Made by a program: the position numbers and the translations under genes | In this document: positions 54,401 to 63,794 of the stretch, piece by piece | Position numbering within the stretch: position 1 is the first letter of the stretch | How the letters are laid out: each line of letters starts with the position of its first letter | The notes under the pieces: model-generated | Told to the model about the DNA's origin: nothing | The model's database searches: none | Seen by the model: the letters and a program-made list of their open reading frames with translations, nothing else | Assembly (NCBI RefSeq): GCF_019443425.1 | Contig: NZ_CP080382.1 | Location: forward strand, 2,852,001-2,916,000 | Direction of reading: 5' to 3' | Length of the DNA stretch: 64,000 bases | Origin: Arthrobacter sp. PAMC25284 | GTDB taxonomy: Bacteria > Actinomycetota > Actinomycetes > Actinomycetales > Micrococcaceae

Positions 54401-55085
54401 GCGGTACTGGCTGGACCGGATCCTCGGCGAGGGGATGCTGGATGCGTCCGTCGCCTACGGCTACTTCCCGGTGGTCACCGAGGGGGAACAGGTGGTGGTG
54501 CTCCACCACGGCGAGGACCCCGACGGCGTCCTCGGCACCGCGGGTCTGCTCGCCCCCGACGGCGGCTCGGGCGGCCCGCTCGGCACCGAGCGGCTGCGCT
54601 TCGACTTCCCGCGCCAGCGCCGCGACCGGCACCTGTGCCTGGCCGACTTTGTGCGGTCGCGCGAATCGGGCCAGGTGGACGTCCTGCCGGTGCAGCTGGT
54701 CACCGCCGGCGCGAAGATTGAAGAGTTCACGTCCAAAATGTTTGCTGCCAACCAATACCGCGACTACTACGAGCTCAACGGCCTGGTCATGCAGCTCACC
54801 GAGGCGCTCGCAGAATTCTGGCATGCACGCATCCGCACGGAGCTGGGTTTCGCCGCGGAGGAGCCCAAGGACAAGGCGGGGCTGTTCAAGCTCGACTACC
54901 GCGGTGCCCGGTTCTCGCTGGGCTACCCGGCCTGCCCGGACATGGAGGACCGCCGCAAGGTGGTGGAGCTGCTGAAGCCCGAGCGGATGGGTGTGGTCCT
55001 GAGCGATGAGCTGATGCTGCACCCCGAGCAGTCCACCGACGCGTTCGTGTTCCACCACCCGGAGGCGAAGTACTTCAAGGTGTGA
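51444..55085 (+). CDS. metH: Cobalamin-dependent methionine synthase
   Basis: 1213 residues, full length. Homocysteine domain about 20-340 with zinc ligands in NCATGPDEM (Cys near 239) and GGCCGTTPEH (about 305-306). Pterin-binding domain about 370-640 (AIGERTNANGSKAF, DSTEPPVLQAGLELIGGRPVVNSVNYEDG). B12 domain with GDVHDIGKNLVDIIL (His near 766 ligates cobalt). Activation domain to the end (YFPVV, RDYYELNGLVMQLTEALAEFWH, SLGYPACPDMEDR). It methylates homocysteine with methyl-tetrahydrofolate. Transport genes that look B12-related lie 900 nt downstream. Confidence 0.97.
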   Translation: MPRFALDIDTVPRPVRAQALLDAVNNRVVIADGAMGTMLQSRDLSLEEDFLGLEGCNEILNATRPDVLADIHDAYFAVGIDAVETNTFGANWSNLSDYGIDHRIEELARKGAAIARERAEAAEKTDGRMRWVLGSMGPGTKLPSLGHTSYDYLKQTFALQAEGLIDGGADAFLIETSQDLLQTKAAVNGCKQAIVSRGVRLPIFVEVTVETTGTMLMGSEIGAALTALEPLGVDAIGLNCATGPDEMSEHLRHLSKQSSVAIACMPNAGLPVLGPNGAHYPLSPTELATAHEQFVREFGLGLVGGCCGTTPEHLAAVVERLAPFRTSQTSASSNGSARVPTEREAGIASLYHHVNFDQESAYLAIGERTNANGSKAFRQAMLDERWDDCVDIAREQVRVGAHLLDVCIDYVGRDGVADIKEVVSRFASASTLPLVIDSTEPPVLQAGLELIGGRPVVNSVNYEDGDGPESRFARIMPLVKEHGTAVIALTIDEEGQARTTEGKVAIASRLVDSLVGEWGMRVEDIIVDALTFPVATGQEETRRDGIETIEAIRQITAKYPGINTTLGVSNVSFGLNPAARIALNSVFLHEAVQAGLTSGIIDAAKIVPLASLPEEQRKVALDLVWDKREYDADGNVTYDPLASMLDLFAGVDTAALKDQRAAELAALPTGERLQRRIIDGEGKGLEDDLDLARSEGMTALGIINDQLLEGMKVVGERFGAGEMQLPFVLQSAEVMKNAVALLEPHMEKSDSSGKGTMVIATVRGDVHDIGKNLVDIILTNNGYKVINIGIKQGIAEIIAAAEEHNADVIGMSGLLVKSTVVMKENLAELQSRGLAKKWPIVLGGAALTRAYVEQDLAEQFDGVVRYAKDAFEGLSLMEPLVKVARGADPDDVGLPPLKKRIHKGGPKFTVTEPEAMPGRSDVAADNAVPAPPFWGTRIVRGVALHDYAAMLDERATFMGQWGLKPGRGEDGASYEELVEREGRPRLRYWLDRILGEGMLDASVAYGYFPVVTEGEQVVVLHHGEDPDGVLGTAGLLAPDGGSGGPLGTERLRFDFPRQRRDRHLCLADFVRSRESGQVDVLPVQLVTAGAKIEEFTSKMFAANQYRDYYELNGLVMQLTEALAEFWHARIRTELGFAAEEPKDKAGLFKLDYRGARFSLGYPACPDMEDRRKVVELLKPERMGVVLSDELMLHPEQSTDAFVFHHPEAKYFKV

Positions 55086-55308
55086 ATTGGGGTCTGAAAC
55101 GACCTTTTGTGCCTGTACTGACGGGGGAGCCCGGAACCACTCTCAAAATCTGTGACTTCGGCGGTGAATGGCGGGGTTCTCACAGCGCTATTTGGCGCAT
55201 GGCGCAGCCCGCAAGGGGATCCTTAAACGCAAACCAAGAATTCAAAGCATGCGGCCCAGGGCGAAGTGCACGGCTCGGTTCGAAGGGCCGAGCTATAGCA
55301 TTAGGCGG

Positions 55309-55356
55309 ATGAAGGTTGCTAAGGTCCACAGACACTCAGAGCGGAAACTGCAATGA
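55309..55356 (+). CDS. 15-residue leader ORF coupled to the second DUF309 gene
   Basis: ATG at 55309, preceded by AGGCGG, to TGA at 55356; encodes MKVAKVHRHSERKLQ. The stop overlaps the DUF309 ATG (ATGA at 55353-55356). It matches the leader at 43504-43551 in length, position and several residues. Confidence 0.5.
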   Translation: MKVAKVHRHSERKLQ

Positions 55357-55784
55357 CCGGTGACCGGGATCGGGATGCTTCAAGGCGCCCGCGGCAGGCC
55401 CGGCCACGTGACGCTCTTGGACGGCCGTTGCCGTACGGAAGCGCCGGCGTGGAGCCGGTCTCCGAGGAGCCGCTGCCGCCGGCGGAGACGTTAGTCTCGG
55501 CCCGGAGCCTGGTTGAAGCGGGCCGGCCCTTTGCCGCACATGAGGTACTTGAGGCCCGATGGAAAGCTGGGCCGGCCCAAGAACGCAACCTTTGGCAAGG
55601 TCTCGCCCAGATCTGCGTCGGGCTCACCCACGCCGCCCGGGGGAACAGCGTTGGCGCGCTCCGGATCTTCGAGCGCGGTGCGGCCCGACTCGAGGAGTAC
55701 GGTTCAGGCGAGGGGCCGACCTACGGGCTCGATTTGTCCGCCCTTGTGAGTTGCGCGCGTGGCCGGATGGGCACCGGCCGCTGA
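55353..55784 (+). CDS. DUF309 domain protein, paralogue of 42986-43507
   Basis: 143 residues. Same architecture as the 43-kb gene but with one copy of the 15-residue unit (LPYGSAGVEPVSEEP). The DUF309 domain (ARSLVEAGRPFAAHEVLEARWKAGP, ERNLWQGLAQICVGLTHAARGN, YGLDLSALVSCARG) is nearly identical, and the DNA is also very similar, so the two are a duplication in inverted orientation. The function of DUF309 is unknown; the domain is a helical bundle with a conserved His-Glu. It lies 267 nt after metH. Confidence 0.85.
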   Translation: MTGDRDRDASRRPRQARPRDALGRPLPYGSAGVEPVSEEPLPPAETLVSARSLVEAGRPFAAHEVLEARWKAGPAQERNLWQGLAQICVGLTHAARGNSVGALRIFERGAARLEEYGSGEGPTYGLDLSALVSCARGRMGTGR

Positions 55785-55823
55785 GCTCGCGGCCAGCACT
55801 CTCGCGGCAGGCGGCGGGGGGCA

Positions 55824-55928
55824 CTATCTCCGGGAGACTGCTGAGTTTGCTTGACCATTAACTTCATAGAAAACCACCCAGACATCGAGGTTCGCGAGTA
55901 GCGCCTTGAGGTCCCGCCGATAGGTCAT
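55824..55928 (-). CDS. Short ORF or gene remnant, 34 residues
   Basis: MTYRRDLKALLANLDVWVVF and a short tail. The first half has good coding bias and reads like the start of a protein, but there is no clear ribosome site and it stops early. It may be a remnant left by rearrangement at the DUF309 boundary. Confidence 0.25.
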   Translation of the reverse strand: MTYRRDLKALLANLDVWVVFYEVNGQANSAVSRR

Positions 55929-55963
55929 GGGCCGCGTGCAGCCTGGGTATCCCAGTAGTGTCC

Positions 55964-58853
55964 TCAGACCCCGAGGTGAAGCCGGTCCCCGGCCGGGGCG
56001 GGTTGGGCCTGCCCGCCCTGCCCGCCGGGTCCAGAAACCGTGCTGGAGACCGGCTTCACCCGCCGGAGCGCGGCGAGGATGGCCCGCCCCACCACGGCGA
56101 TTCCGATGATTGTGGTGACGGCACGCAGGGTGTCCCATCCCGCCGTCGACGTCAATAGGGTGTACAGCAGGAAGCTGCTGAGGTTGGTGCCCAGCGGCGC
56201 GCCCGGCACGTAAGAGATGCCGGTGCCGGCGCCCACCGCGAACGGCCAGAACCACAGGTTGGTCAGCAGCCCGAACAGGTAGGACGCCAGAATGCCGTAG
56301 CCGGCCAGCATCCACAGTTCGGCCCGTCCCCGGACCCGGCGGGGGAGCAGGCCCTGCCCCGGCGCCCACCCACGCGCAGGCGAAGATCTGGAACGGCGTC
56401 CAGGGCCCGATGCCACCCCACAGGACGCTGGAGACGGCGATGGTGGTGGCGCCGAGAAGCATCCCGAACCGGGCGCCGAAGGCCCTGCCGGCCAGAATCA
56501 GCAGGATAAAGACCGCTTCCACGCCCCCGACGCCGGTGCCCGCCACGCGCACTGCGGAACCGACGGCGGCCAGGACCCCGAGCAGCGCCACCGTATGCGC
56601 CGAGCGGACCGAGCCGTCCATGGACACGGCGATCGCGACGGCGGCAAGCGGTGCGATGGCCAGCGCCGCGTACGGTAGGGCCGCGGCAGCGTCCTGCGGG
56701 AGGGCGGCGGCCAGCAAAGGCCAGCAAAACGCGGCGAGGGCCAGCAGATTGGCTGCCGCGAGGACAGCGAGCTCGACGCCGCGCGGCATCCGGAGGCGGC
56801 GCTGCTTAGTCGCGCCCTGTGAGTTTGTTTCGATGGCCCGTGGTTTTGGTCCGGCCACTGACTGCCGGAACGGCAGGGGAGACGGAAGCAGAGGTGCCGG
56901 TTCTTCGACCGGCGCGACAGCGGGCGCTACGCCGTCACGCATCGGCAGGATCCGGGCGCCGAGGCTGTGGGCAAAGTCGAGGCCGTGGGTGGCAAACAGG
57001 ACCGCGGCGCCGTCGTCCGCTGCCGCTCGCAACGCCGCCGAGACTGCCGTGCGCGCCGCAGGATCGAGGCCGCGGGTGGGCTCATCGATCAGGAGGACCT
57101 GGGGGTTGTCCATGGTCTGCAGCGCGATGGCCAGGATCCTGCGCTCGCCGGCGGAGAGGTCCCGGGGATGCTCGCGTCCTAGGGGCATCGTGGCGTCGCC
57201 TCGCAGGCGGGCCAGGTGGGAAGCCGCAAAGCCGGGCGCGGGGTGTTTGCCATTCTTTCGGTGTGCAAGGCGCCGCTCGGCCGCGCGGAGTTCCCCTTCG
57301 ACGGTATCCCGCGTGAAGAGGTCGTCGGAGGCGTCCGGCACGAGGGCGACCCTTCCGCGGTCGACCGTCTGCAAGCTGCCGCTGCCCTCGCCTCGGGTTC
57401 CTTCGCCGAGGGCGAGCGCCACCAGGAGGGAGGACTTCCCGGCCCCGTTCGGACCCACCAGGGCCACTACTTCGCCGTGGTGCAGGGTCAGGGATGCGTT
57501 CTGCACCAGAGGCGTTCCTTCGCGGTGCACCGCAAGCCCGGACACCGTCAACACGGGCGTGCGCTCGAGCGCAGGTGCCGGCGTCGAACACGCAGAAGCG
57601 CGGGCGGCGGTGTTGGACGAAAGCGCGGAAGCAGCAGGACCGGGTGCGGCCCCCGGGACCAGGGCGCCGTCGTCGATGGTCCACCAGGAGTCGGCAACCG
57701 GGACGAGCGCTGCAGCCCGGTGTTCCGCCACGATGACGCAGACACCTGCCTCGCGGGCGAGGGCGTTGAGGACGGCGATGACGCGTCCGCGTGCTGCGGT
57801 GTCCAGGTCGGCGAGGGGCTCGTCCACCAGGAGCAGCGCCGGTTGGTCCACCACGGACGCGGCGATGGCCACCAGGGTTGCCTCACCGGCCGAGAGGGAG
57901 CTGACATTCCGGTCCAGCAACGCCGAGACGCCGACCCGCTCCGCGACCTCTGTCACTCGGGCCTTGGCGGTCCCGGACGCCACCCCGCGCAGCTCGAGGG
58001 CGAGGGCGATCTCGTCCCGGACCCGGGTGCTGGCGAACGCCGCGCGAGGATTCTGCAGGACGACGCCGATCAGCCGGGCGGTATCGCGCGGCGGCGTCGC
58101 GGCGCGGTCAGCCCCCGCCACGGTCACGGTGCCGGAGAGGTGGCCGCCGTCGACGTGGGAGAGCAGCCCGGCGATGCCGCGCAGGATGGTGGACTTGCCG
58201 GAGCCCGTGGGCCCGGTGATGACCGTGATTGATCCGCTGGACGGCGTGAATTCTTGGACGCGTAGCGTTGTGTCCCCGATCCGGAACTGCGCGTCCCGGA
58301 GGAGGACCGGCGCTGCGTCAACGCCGCGGGGTTGGTGTGCTGCCCGGCTTCCGAAGCCGCGAAGCTCCAACGCGGCGGCAACCCGTCCGGCGTGTTCGAG
58401 GGTGCGTTCCAGCACGGGAACGAGGGCGCGGGGACCGAAGCGTTCGCCCCGCAATCGGAACGCCAGGCGGACGGAGGCCACGGCGTCGGCAAGTGCCGGG
58501 AGCGCCGCCCAGGCCACCACGAGCGTCCGGGCGATGCCCTGCAGGGGGCCGCCGCGGGCCAGTCGGATGAATCCGCGGGAGACGTCCACCCAGGCATTCA
58601 GCACGCCGAAAGCGAGAATCATCCCGGCAATCGGCAGGGCGGACTGGATCGCAGCCCACAGGCCCGGCGCCGTGACCGGGCCGAGGAAGACCACATGGGC
58701 GAACGGGGGCGGCAGCGGCACCGGCTGCAGGTTGAGTAGGACGGGTCCGCCGGTGCCCGCCCCGTTGAACAGGATGCGGTAGATGACCCGCGCCGCGATA
58801 AACACGACGGCGAGAGCCGCCGCTGCGCGTAACGGCGCGGGCCGGAAGGTCAT
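55964..58853 (-). CDS. Single-chain ECF transporter (T, two ATPases, S component), frameshifted
   Basis: About 960 residues after correction. Order: EcfT/CbiQ-like membrane domain (about 1-190, with LELRGFGSR coupling motif), ATPase 1 (Walker A GPTGSGKST near 216, LSAGEATLVAIA, LLLVDEPLADLD), ATPase 2 (GPNGAGKSS near 466, LSAGERRILAIA, VLLIDEPTRGLD), then an S-component domain of about six helices (from about 690; GIGPWTPFQIFACAWVGAG, ILASYLFGLLTNLWFWPF, TLLTSTAGWDTLRA). The frame breaks in the CCCC run at 56357-56360; removing one base joins the S domain to its end at 55964. It is coupled to the DUF4430 lipoprotein by a 4-nt overlap. It likely imports a vitamin, cobalamin being the best guess. 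Confidence 0.85.
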
Positions 58854-59425
58854 GGGGCCGGGGTGGCCGGTGCGCCGTCGACCGTGAAGAGCAGTTCCAG
58901 GCTCTCGCCCGGGCCCACCTGCAAGGTGGACAGGCCCTCCTGGGCGTAGGCCCAGTCACCGGAGGCCGGCTTCACCCAGAGGGACCAGTAAGCGAATGCG
59001 GCAGGCATCTTGCCGCATTCTTCCCGGTACGTGCCGCCCTGGTGGGTAATGTCCAGGTCCGCGGCGGGCACACCGTTCACACGGCACACCAGCTCGGTGG
59101 GATAGTCCACGGTGCCTTCGGTCTTCACATTGGCGGTTTCCAGCACCTTGGCCGCGGACGTCGTCGACTCCACGGGCACGCAAACGGACGCGTCAGCGGC
59201 AGCCTGCTTCAGGGCGCCCGAATCGATGATGACCTGCACCCCGGTGCACGGCTCGGATGCGGTGGTTGAGGAGGCGGTTCCGGAGGAGGCTGCGGCGCTG
59301 GACGCCGGGGCGGAGGTAGCGGCGGGCTGGGTGGCCGCCGGAGCGGAACAGGCGGCGAGGGCAAACAGGAGGCCTGCGGCGGCGAGGGAGCTCGCGGCGG
59401 CGGTGCGGATCGTAGTCAAAGTCAC
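58850..59425 (-). CDS. DUF4430 (transcobalamin C-terminal-like) lipoprotein
   Basis: 191 residues from the GTG at 59425. A lipoprotein signal ends in LAAC, followed by an Ala/Ser/Thr linker. The domain (VQVIIDSGALKQAAADASVCVPVESTTSAAKVLETANV ... FAYWSLWVKPASGDWAYAQEGLSTLQVGPGESLELLF) follows the DUF4430 pattern, a ubiquitin-like fold shared with the C-terminal half of transcobalamin. It overlaps the ECF transporter gene by 4 nt. It probably captures the transporter's substrate or a substrate carrier outside the cell. Confidence 0.82.
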   Translation of the reverse strand: MTLTTIRTAAASSLAAAGLLFALAACSAPAATQPAATSAPASSAAASSGTASSTTASEPCTGVQVIIDSGALKQAAADASVCVPVESTTSAAKVLETANVKTEGTVDYPTELVCRVNGVPAADLDITHQGGTYREECGKMPAAFAYWSLWVKPASGDWAYAQEGLSTLQVGPGESLELLFTVDGAPATPAP

Positions 59426-59519
59426 CTGTCCAGAGTAGGGCGTGGCCTCTCCGGACACGGAGGCCGTCACGTTGTGTGACGCCAGATCTCCCACGAAGCC
59501 CGACGTCGTATTGGGCGCC

Positions 59520-61272
59520 CTACCGGCCGGCCGCCAGGGCGTCCCGAATCTCGCGGCGCAGAACCTTCCCGATGAGGGATCGGGGCAGTTCCTCGAGCAC
59601 AACGACGCGGCGCGGCACCTTGTAGGCGGCCAGCTGCCGCCGTGCGAAGGCCAGCAGCGCATCCGCATCAATGGTCTCCCCTGGAGCCGGGACGACGGCG
59701 GCGACGACGTCTTCGCCCCCGCCGGGCCGGGGCAGCCCGACCACCGAGACCTCCGCGAGCCCGGGGAAGCCGGCCAGGACGTCCTCCACCTCGGTGGGTG
59801 AGACGTTGAACCCTCCGGTGATGATGAGCTCCTTGATCCGGTCCCGGATCGTGACGAAGTGGTCCGCGTCGACGGAGACGATGTCGCCGGTGCGGAACCA
59901 GCCGCCTTCGAGGAGCACGTCCTCGGTTTCCTCCGGCCGGTTCCAGTAGCCGCCGAACACCTGGGGGCCGCGGAGGAGCAGTTCGCCTTCTTCGCCAGGG
60001 GCGCGGTCGATGGCGACATCTTTCGGGTCCACCACGCGGACGTCGGTGAGGGGGAACGGCACGCCCACGGTGCCCGTTTTACGGCTGGCACCGAACGGAT
60101 TCCCCAGCGCGATGGGGGACGTTTCCGTCAGTCCGTAGCCTTCGATCAGGTACCCGCCGGTTGCCGCTTCCCAGGTCTCGACGGTCGATGCCGGAAGATT
60201 CATGGCCCCGGAAATGGCGAACCGGATGCTGCCGAGCCCCACACCACGTTCCGCCGCCGCACCGGCGATCCGGTCGTAAATCGGCGGGACTGCGGGGAGG
60301 AAGGTCGCCGGCGACTTCCGGTAAGCCTTCAGCACCAGGTCGACGTCGAACTTCGGGAACAGGACCAGCTTCGCCCCGATGCTCAAGGCAAAGGTCATGC
60401 AGAGGGTCAGCCCGTAGGCGTGAAACATGGGCAGGACCGCGTAGACGGTCTCGGCGCCATCCCGGAGGCCGGGAACCCAGGGCCCGGCTCTGGGCCGCGT
60501 TGGCCCGCAGGTTCGCATGCGTCAGCATCGCCCCCTTGGGCAGACCCGTTGTGCCGCTCGTGTATTGGAGGGCAGCGAGGTCCTGGGACGCGGGGCGGGG
60601 GTGCCTCTTGGGCAACGTTCCGGCACGCAGGAGCTCCGGCCAGCGCCGGACCGTGATGTGCCCCGGCCGCCCGGACCGGGTGTCGTGCAGGGTGTCGCGC
60701 TTCCCGGCGGCCAGGGCCGCGCGGGCTTTCCGTGCGGCGGGGAGGGGGAGCCGGAGTGCCAGCTGCTGGAGCCGGGGCATCGCCGGGATCAGCTCCACCG
60801 AGACGATCGTCCGGAGTCCGACGTCGTCCGGCAGCTGGCTCACGCGCTGGACCGCCTTGTCCCAGACGATCGCCACGGAGGCGCCGTGGTCTTCGAACTG
60901 GTGGCGCAGCTCCCGGTCCGTGTACAGCGGATTGTGTTCCACAACAATGGCCCCGAGGCGCATCACTGCGTGGAACGCGACGACGTGCTGCGGGCAGTTC
61001 GGCAGGACCAGGGCCACCCGGTCTCCGGCCCGGACACCGAGTTCCTTGAGGCCGGCCGCGGCCCGGCTGATCTGCGCGCCCAGTTCGCGGTAGCTCGTCT
61101 GCGCTCCGAAGAACTCGAGTGCCGTCTTGGATCCGAAGCGCTTGACCGAGGCGTCCATCAGGTCCACCAGCGAGCCTCCGGGGAGCTTCAGGTCCGCGGG
61201 GACACCCGGCCCGTAATGCTGTGTCCACGGGCGGTCAGGGCTGACTGCGCGCCGATCGAGTTTCTTCTTCAT
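59520..61272 (-). CDS. Long-chain fatty acid/acyl-CoA ligase (AMP-binding), frameshifted
   Basis: About 583 residues after correction, start at the ATG at 61272 with AAGGA. It activates a carboxylic acid to acyl-AMP and then CoA thioester. Visible: TSGTTGLPKGAMLTHANL P-loop (near 240), LPMFHAYGLTL, A5-like YGLTETSP, GELLLRGPQVFGGYWNRPEET, the hinge TGDIVSVDADHFVTIRDRIKELIITGGFNVSP and the C-terminal Lys in PRSLIGKVLRREI. The N- and C-terminal parts lie in different frames that meet in the GGG run at 60480-60482. Chain-length preference is unknown. Confidence 0.85.
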
Positions 61273-61371
61273 CGTTTGTCCTTGCCACTGCAATGCCGGA
61301 TGCGGTCCCTGAGGATAAGCCTTCCGGAAAATCCTACCTGCGGGTAAGTATTCATTGACGACACCTACCGG

Positions 61372-61500
61372 ATGACCTGGCCGGCGCCCGATTACTTCAT
61401 AGCCCTAAGCCTGAGCCTGCTTCTGGCCCTCGGAGCCGTCACCGCGACATTCAGTCTCGTCCGGGGCAATACCGCCATGACGGCTACTCGCTTCGAATAA
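61372..61500 (+). CDS. Possible small membrane protein, 42 residues
   Basis: ATG at 61372 to TAA at 61500. A short head (MTWPAPDY) leads to one hydrophobic helix FIALSLSLLLALGAVTATF, then a small hydrophilic tail. Coding bias is good but no clear ribosome site is present. It lies in the 436-nt gap between the ligase and the histidine kinase; the rest of that gap looks empty. Confidence 0.4.
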   Translation: MTWPAPDYFIALSLSLLLALGAVTATFSLVRGNTAMTATRFE

Positions 61501-61708
61501 TTGCGCCCCGGTCGGAAAACCATCGGTTTCCACGTACGGGACGGTCAAAAGGAACCCTACAAGCGCCCGTCCAGTGTGAGGGGACGGGTGGCTTTTCTTG
61601 TTGGCAGGGCCGCGGGTCCAGGCGACGGCCAAAAAACTGGCTCAAAGAATGAATCGTTTGGCTTTCAGGTTGAGATTGCAGCGATATGGCGAGAAGGGTG
61701 TGATTGCC

Positions 61709-63100
61709 GTGGATATGGTGACTGGCATGGAACCAGTTCTGAATTTTGCGCGGCGTTGGGCCGCCCCCGTGGCGGCCGGCGTCTTTTTCACCCTGTGGTG
61801 TGTGGCCGAGGCCGGCAGAATGGGAGGGTCTTGGTTGTCATGGTCGGGGACGTGGTCGCTGGCTCTGATGACCTTGGCGATCGCCACTGCCACCTGGAAA
61901 CCGCTGGTCTCCCTCGGGTTCACGGTTGCGCTCCTTGCCGGACAGCTGAGTCATGCTCTGCCGCCGATGGAATCCAATCACTGGGCCATCTACCTCGGTT
62001 CCTTTGTGGCCTTGGGCTTCATCTTGTGGACTGCCCCGCGGCGGATACGATTCATCGCCTCGGGCGCCAACGTGGTGTTCGTGGGCCTGATGACCGTCCT
62101 CATGCTGTCGTGGAGATACGGCAATGGCATCGGCTGGTTCCTGCCAATGAACTACGGTGACAGACCAATGTTCATGATGTACGGCTGGCAGTTATTCGCA
62201 CTCCTCCTGCTAATCGCCGGCGCCTGTGCCGCCGTCGGACTTCTGCTGGCGCTTTTTCAGGAACGGGGCAGTCTGTTCCGGGCCAGGGAACTGGCGCAGA
62301 GCAGCCTCAAGGAAACCGAAATCGACCTGATTGTCGAGCAGGAACGGACACGCATCGCCCGGGATCTGCACGACGTCCTGGCCCATTCCCTCGCGGTCAT
62401 CGCCGCCCAGGCGGACGGAACCCGGTACCTGAGCAAGGACCAGCCCAAGGCCGTCCTCAATGCTCTGGACACGATCGCCCGGTCAGCCCGCAGCGCCCTC
62501 GTGGATGCCCAACGCGTGATCGAGGGAGTCCGTGATGACGGCATGGTGACGCCCCAGCCTCAGCTGAAGGACATCCCTGCTCTCATCGAAGGTATGCAGC
62601 GCGGCAGTTTGAAGATCCACCCCAGCGAGTCCGGGACTCCCGTGGAGCTTTCCACCGGACAGGAGGTGGCGGTCTTCCGGATCGTTCAGGAGTGCCTGAC
62701 CAACGCCCTTAAGCATGGCGGGCGCGGCACGGATGTGCGGCTCCACTTTGACTGGAGCGGGCCGGGCCTGACTCTGCACGTGGCCTCGGCCGTCGCCCCG
62801 GCCGGCAAAGAAGACGCTGCAATTCCGGCCACACCCCGGGTCGGGCGGGGACTGCCCGGCATGCGCGAACGCGCCCACCTGGCCGGCGGCTGGCTGACGG
62901 CCGGACCGGACGGCGAACACTTCCGGGTAACAGTCTTCATTCCCTACGGAACCCGGGAAGCGAGAGCCGCTGACGATACTGCCGGCATCGAAGCCGGAGG
63001 TCCTGCAGGGGATATTGCCGGCGCGGAAGTCCAGCCGGCACTGGCCGCAGCAGGTTTCGAGCTGGCAGGGGCCACACGGGATGCGGGCGACCGTGGCTGA
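61709..63100 (+). CDS. NarL-type sensor histidine kinase (HisKA_3)
   Basis: About 463 residues from the GTG at 61709 (GAGAAGG upstream); the ATG at 61715 is equally possible. Five or six membrane helices (about 15-190) with little extracellular sequence, then a linker coil and the HisKA_3 dimerisation box EQERTRIARDLHDVLAHSLAVIAAQADG (His near 222). The ATPase has NALKHGG and GRGLPGMRERAHLAGG. A 60-residue Ala/Gly/Glu tail is unusual for the family. It overlaps its response regulator by 20 nt. Confidence 0.9.
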   Translation: MDMVTGMEPVLNFARRWAAPVAAGVFFTLWCVAEAGRMGGSWLSWSGTWSLALMTLAIATATWKPLVSLGFTVALLAGQLSHALPPMESNHWAIYLGSFVALGFILWTAPRRIRFIASGANVVFVGLMTVLMLSWRYGNGIGWFLPMNYGDRPMFMMYGWQLFALLLLIAGACAAVGLLLALFQERGSLFRARELAQSSLKETEIDLIVEQERTRIARDLHDVLAHSLAVIAAQADGTRYLSKDQPKAVLNALDTIARSARSALVDAQRVIEGVRDDGMVTPQPQLKDIPALIEGMQRGSLKIHPSESGTPVELSTGQEVAVFRIVQECLTNALKHGGRGTDVRLHFDWSGPGLTLHVASAVAPAGKEDAAIPATPRVGRGLPGMRERAHLAGGWLTAGPDGEHFRVTVFIPYGTREARAADDTAGIEAGGPAGDIAGAEVQPALAAAGFELAGATRDAGDRG

Positions 63101-63776
63101 TGCCGGGGCGCGCATCACCGTGGCCTTGGTGGATGACCAGCCCTTGTTCCGGGCGGGCATTCGCATGCTGATAGAAAGCCAGGCGGACTTGGAACTTTCG
63201 GGGGAGGCCGGCGACGGGAAAGACGCGGTGACCCTGGCCATCGAACGGCGCCCGGACGTCATGCTGATGGACCTGCGGATGCCGGTCATGGATGGTGTCG
63301 AAGCCACCCGGCGGATCGTGCAGCAGGCCGCGGCGGCCGGAACCGACAAGCCAAAGATCATCGCGTTGACCACGTTCAACAGGGATCAGGCCGTGGTCCA
63401 GGCCGTGCAGGCCGGGGCGAGCGGGTATCTGCTCAAGAGTGCGGAACCGGAATTCCTGCTGGCGGCGATCCGGACCGTCCACTCCGGCTACTCCGTCATC
63501 GCCCCAGGGTCCATCCATTCTCTCTTCGAGCATGCTGCCCGCAACGTTCCCGCTACCGGTCCGGACTTGTCCGTACTTAACGTCCTGTCCGTGCGGGAGC
63601 GTGACGTCTTTCTGCTCGCGGCTAAAGGCCTCAGCAATGGCGAAATGGCGCAGAGCCTGTTCGTCTCCGAAGCCACCATCAAAACTCACCTGCGCAGCGT
63701 CTTGGACAAGCTGGAACTCCGCACCCGGCTCCAGCTGGTCGCATTCGCCCACGAACGCCGACTCTTGGGCACCTGA
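63081..63776 (+). CDS. NarL/LuxR-family response regulator
   Basis: 231 residues from the ATG at 63081, or 227 from the GTG at 63093. Receiver with VALVDDQPLFRAGIRML, Asp64 in VMLMDLRMPVMDG, Thr in IALTTF and Lys in GYLLKSAEPE. The output domain is LuxR HTH (LSVRERDVFLLAAKGLSNGEMAQSLFVSEATIKTHLRSVLDKL). It pairs with the overlapping kinase. Targets unknown; no nearby gene is an obvious one. Confidence 0.93.
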   Translation: MRATVADAGARITVALVDDQPLFRAGIRMLIESQADLELSGEAGDGKDAVTLAIERRPDVMLMDLRMPVMDGVEATRRIVQQAAAAGTDKPKIIALTTFNRDQAVVQAVQAGASGYLLKSAEPEFLLAAIRTVHSGYSVIAPGSIHSLFEHAARNVPATGPDLSVLNVLSVRERDVFLLAAKGLSNGEMAQSLFVSEATIKTHLRSVLDKLELRTRLQLVAFAHERRLLGT

Positions 63777-63794
63777 ACAGGCAACAGCCGGCGC

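Noticed and set aside
53514..55058. 514-codon frame antisense to metH
   Set aside because: Mirror of a well-conserved enzyme, with a composition typical of shadow frames.
55283..55292. GGTTCGAAGG resembling a tRNA T-loop
   Set aside because: No acceptor, D or anticodon arms are found around it; only a short CTCGG/CCGAG stem.
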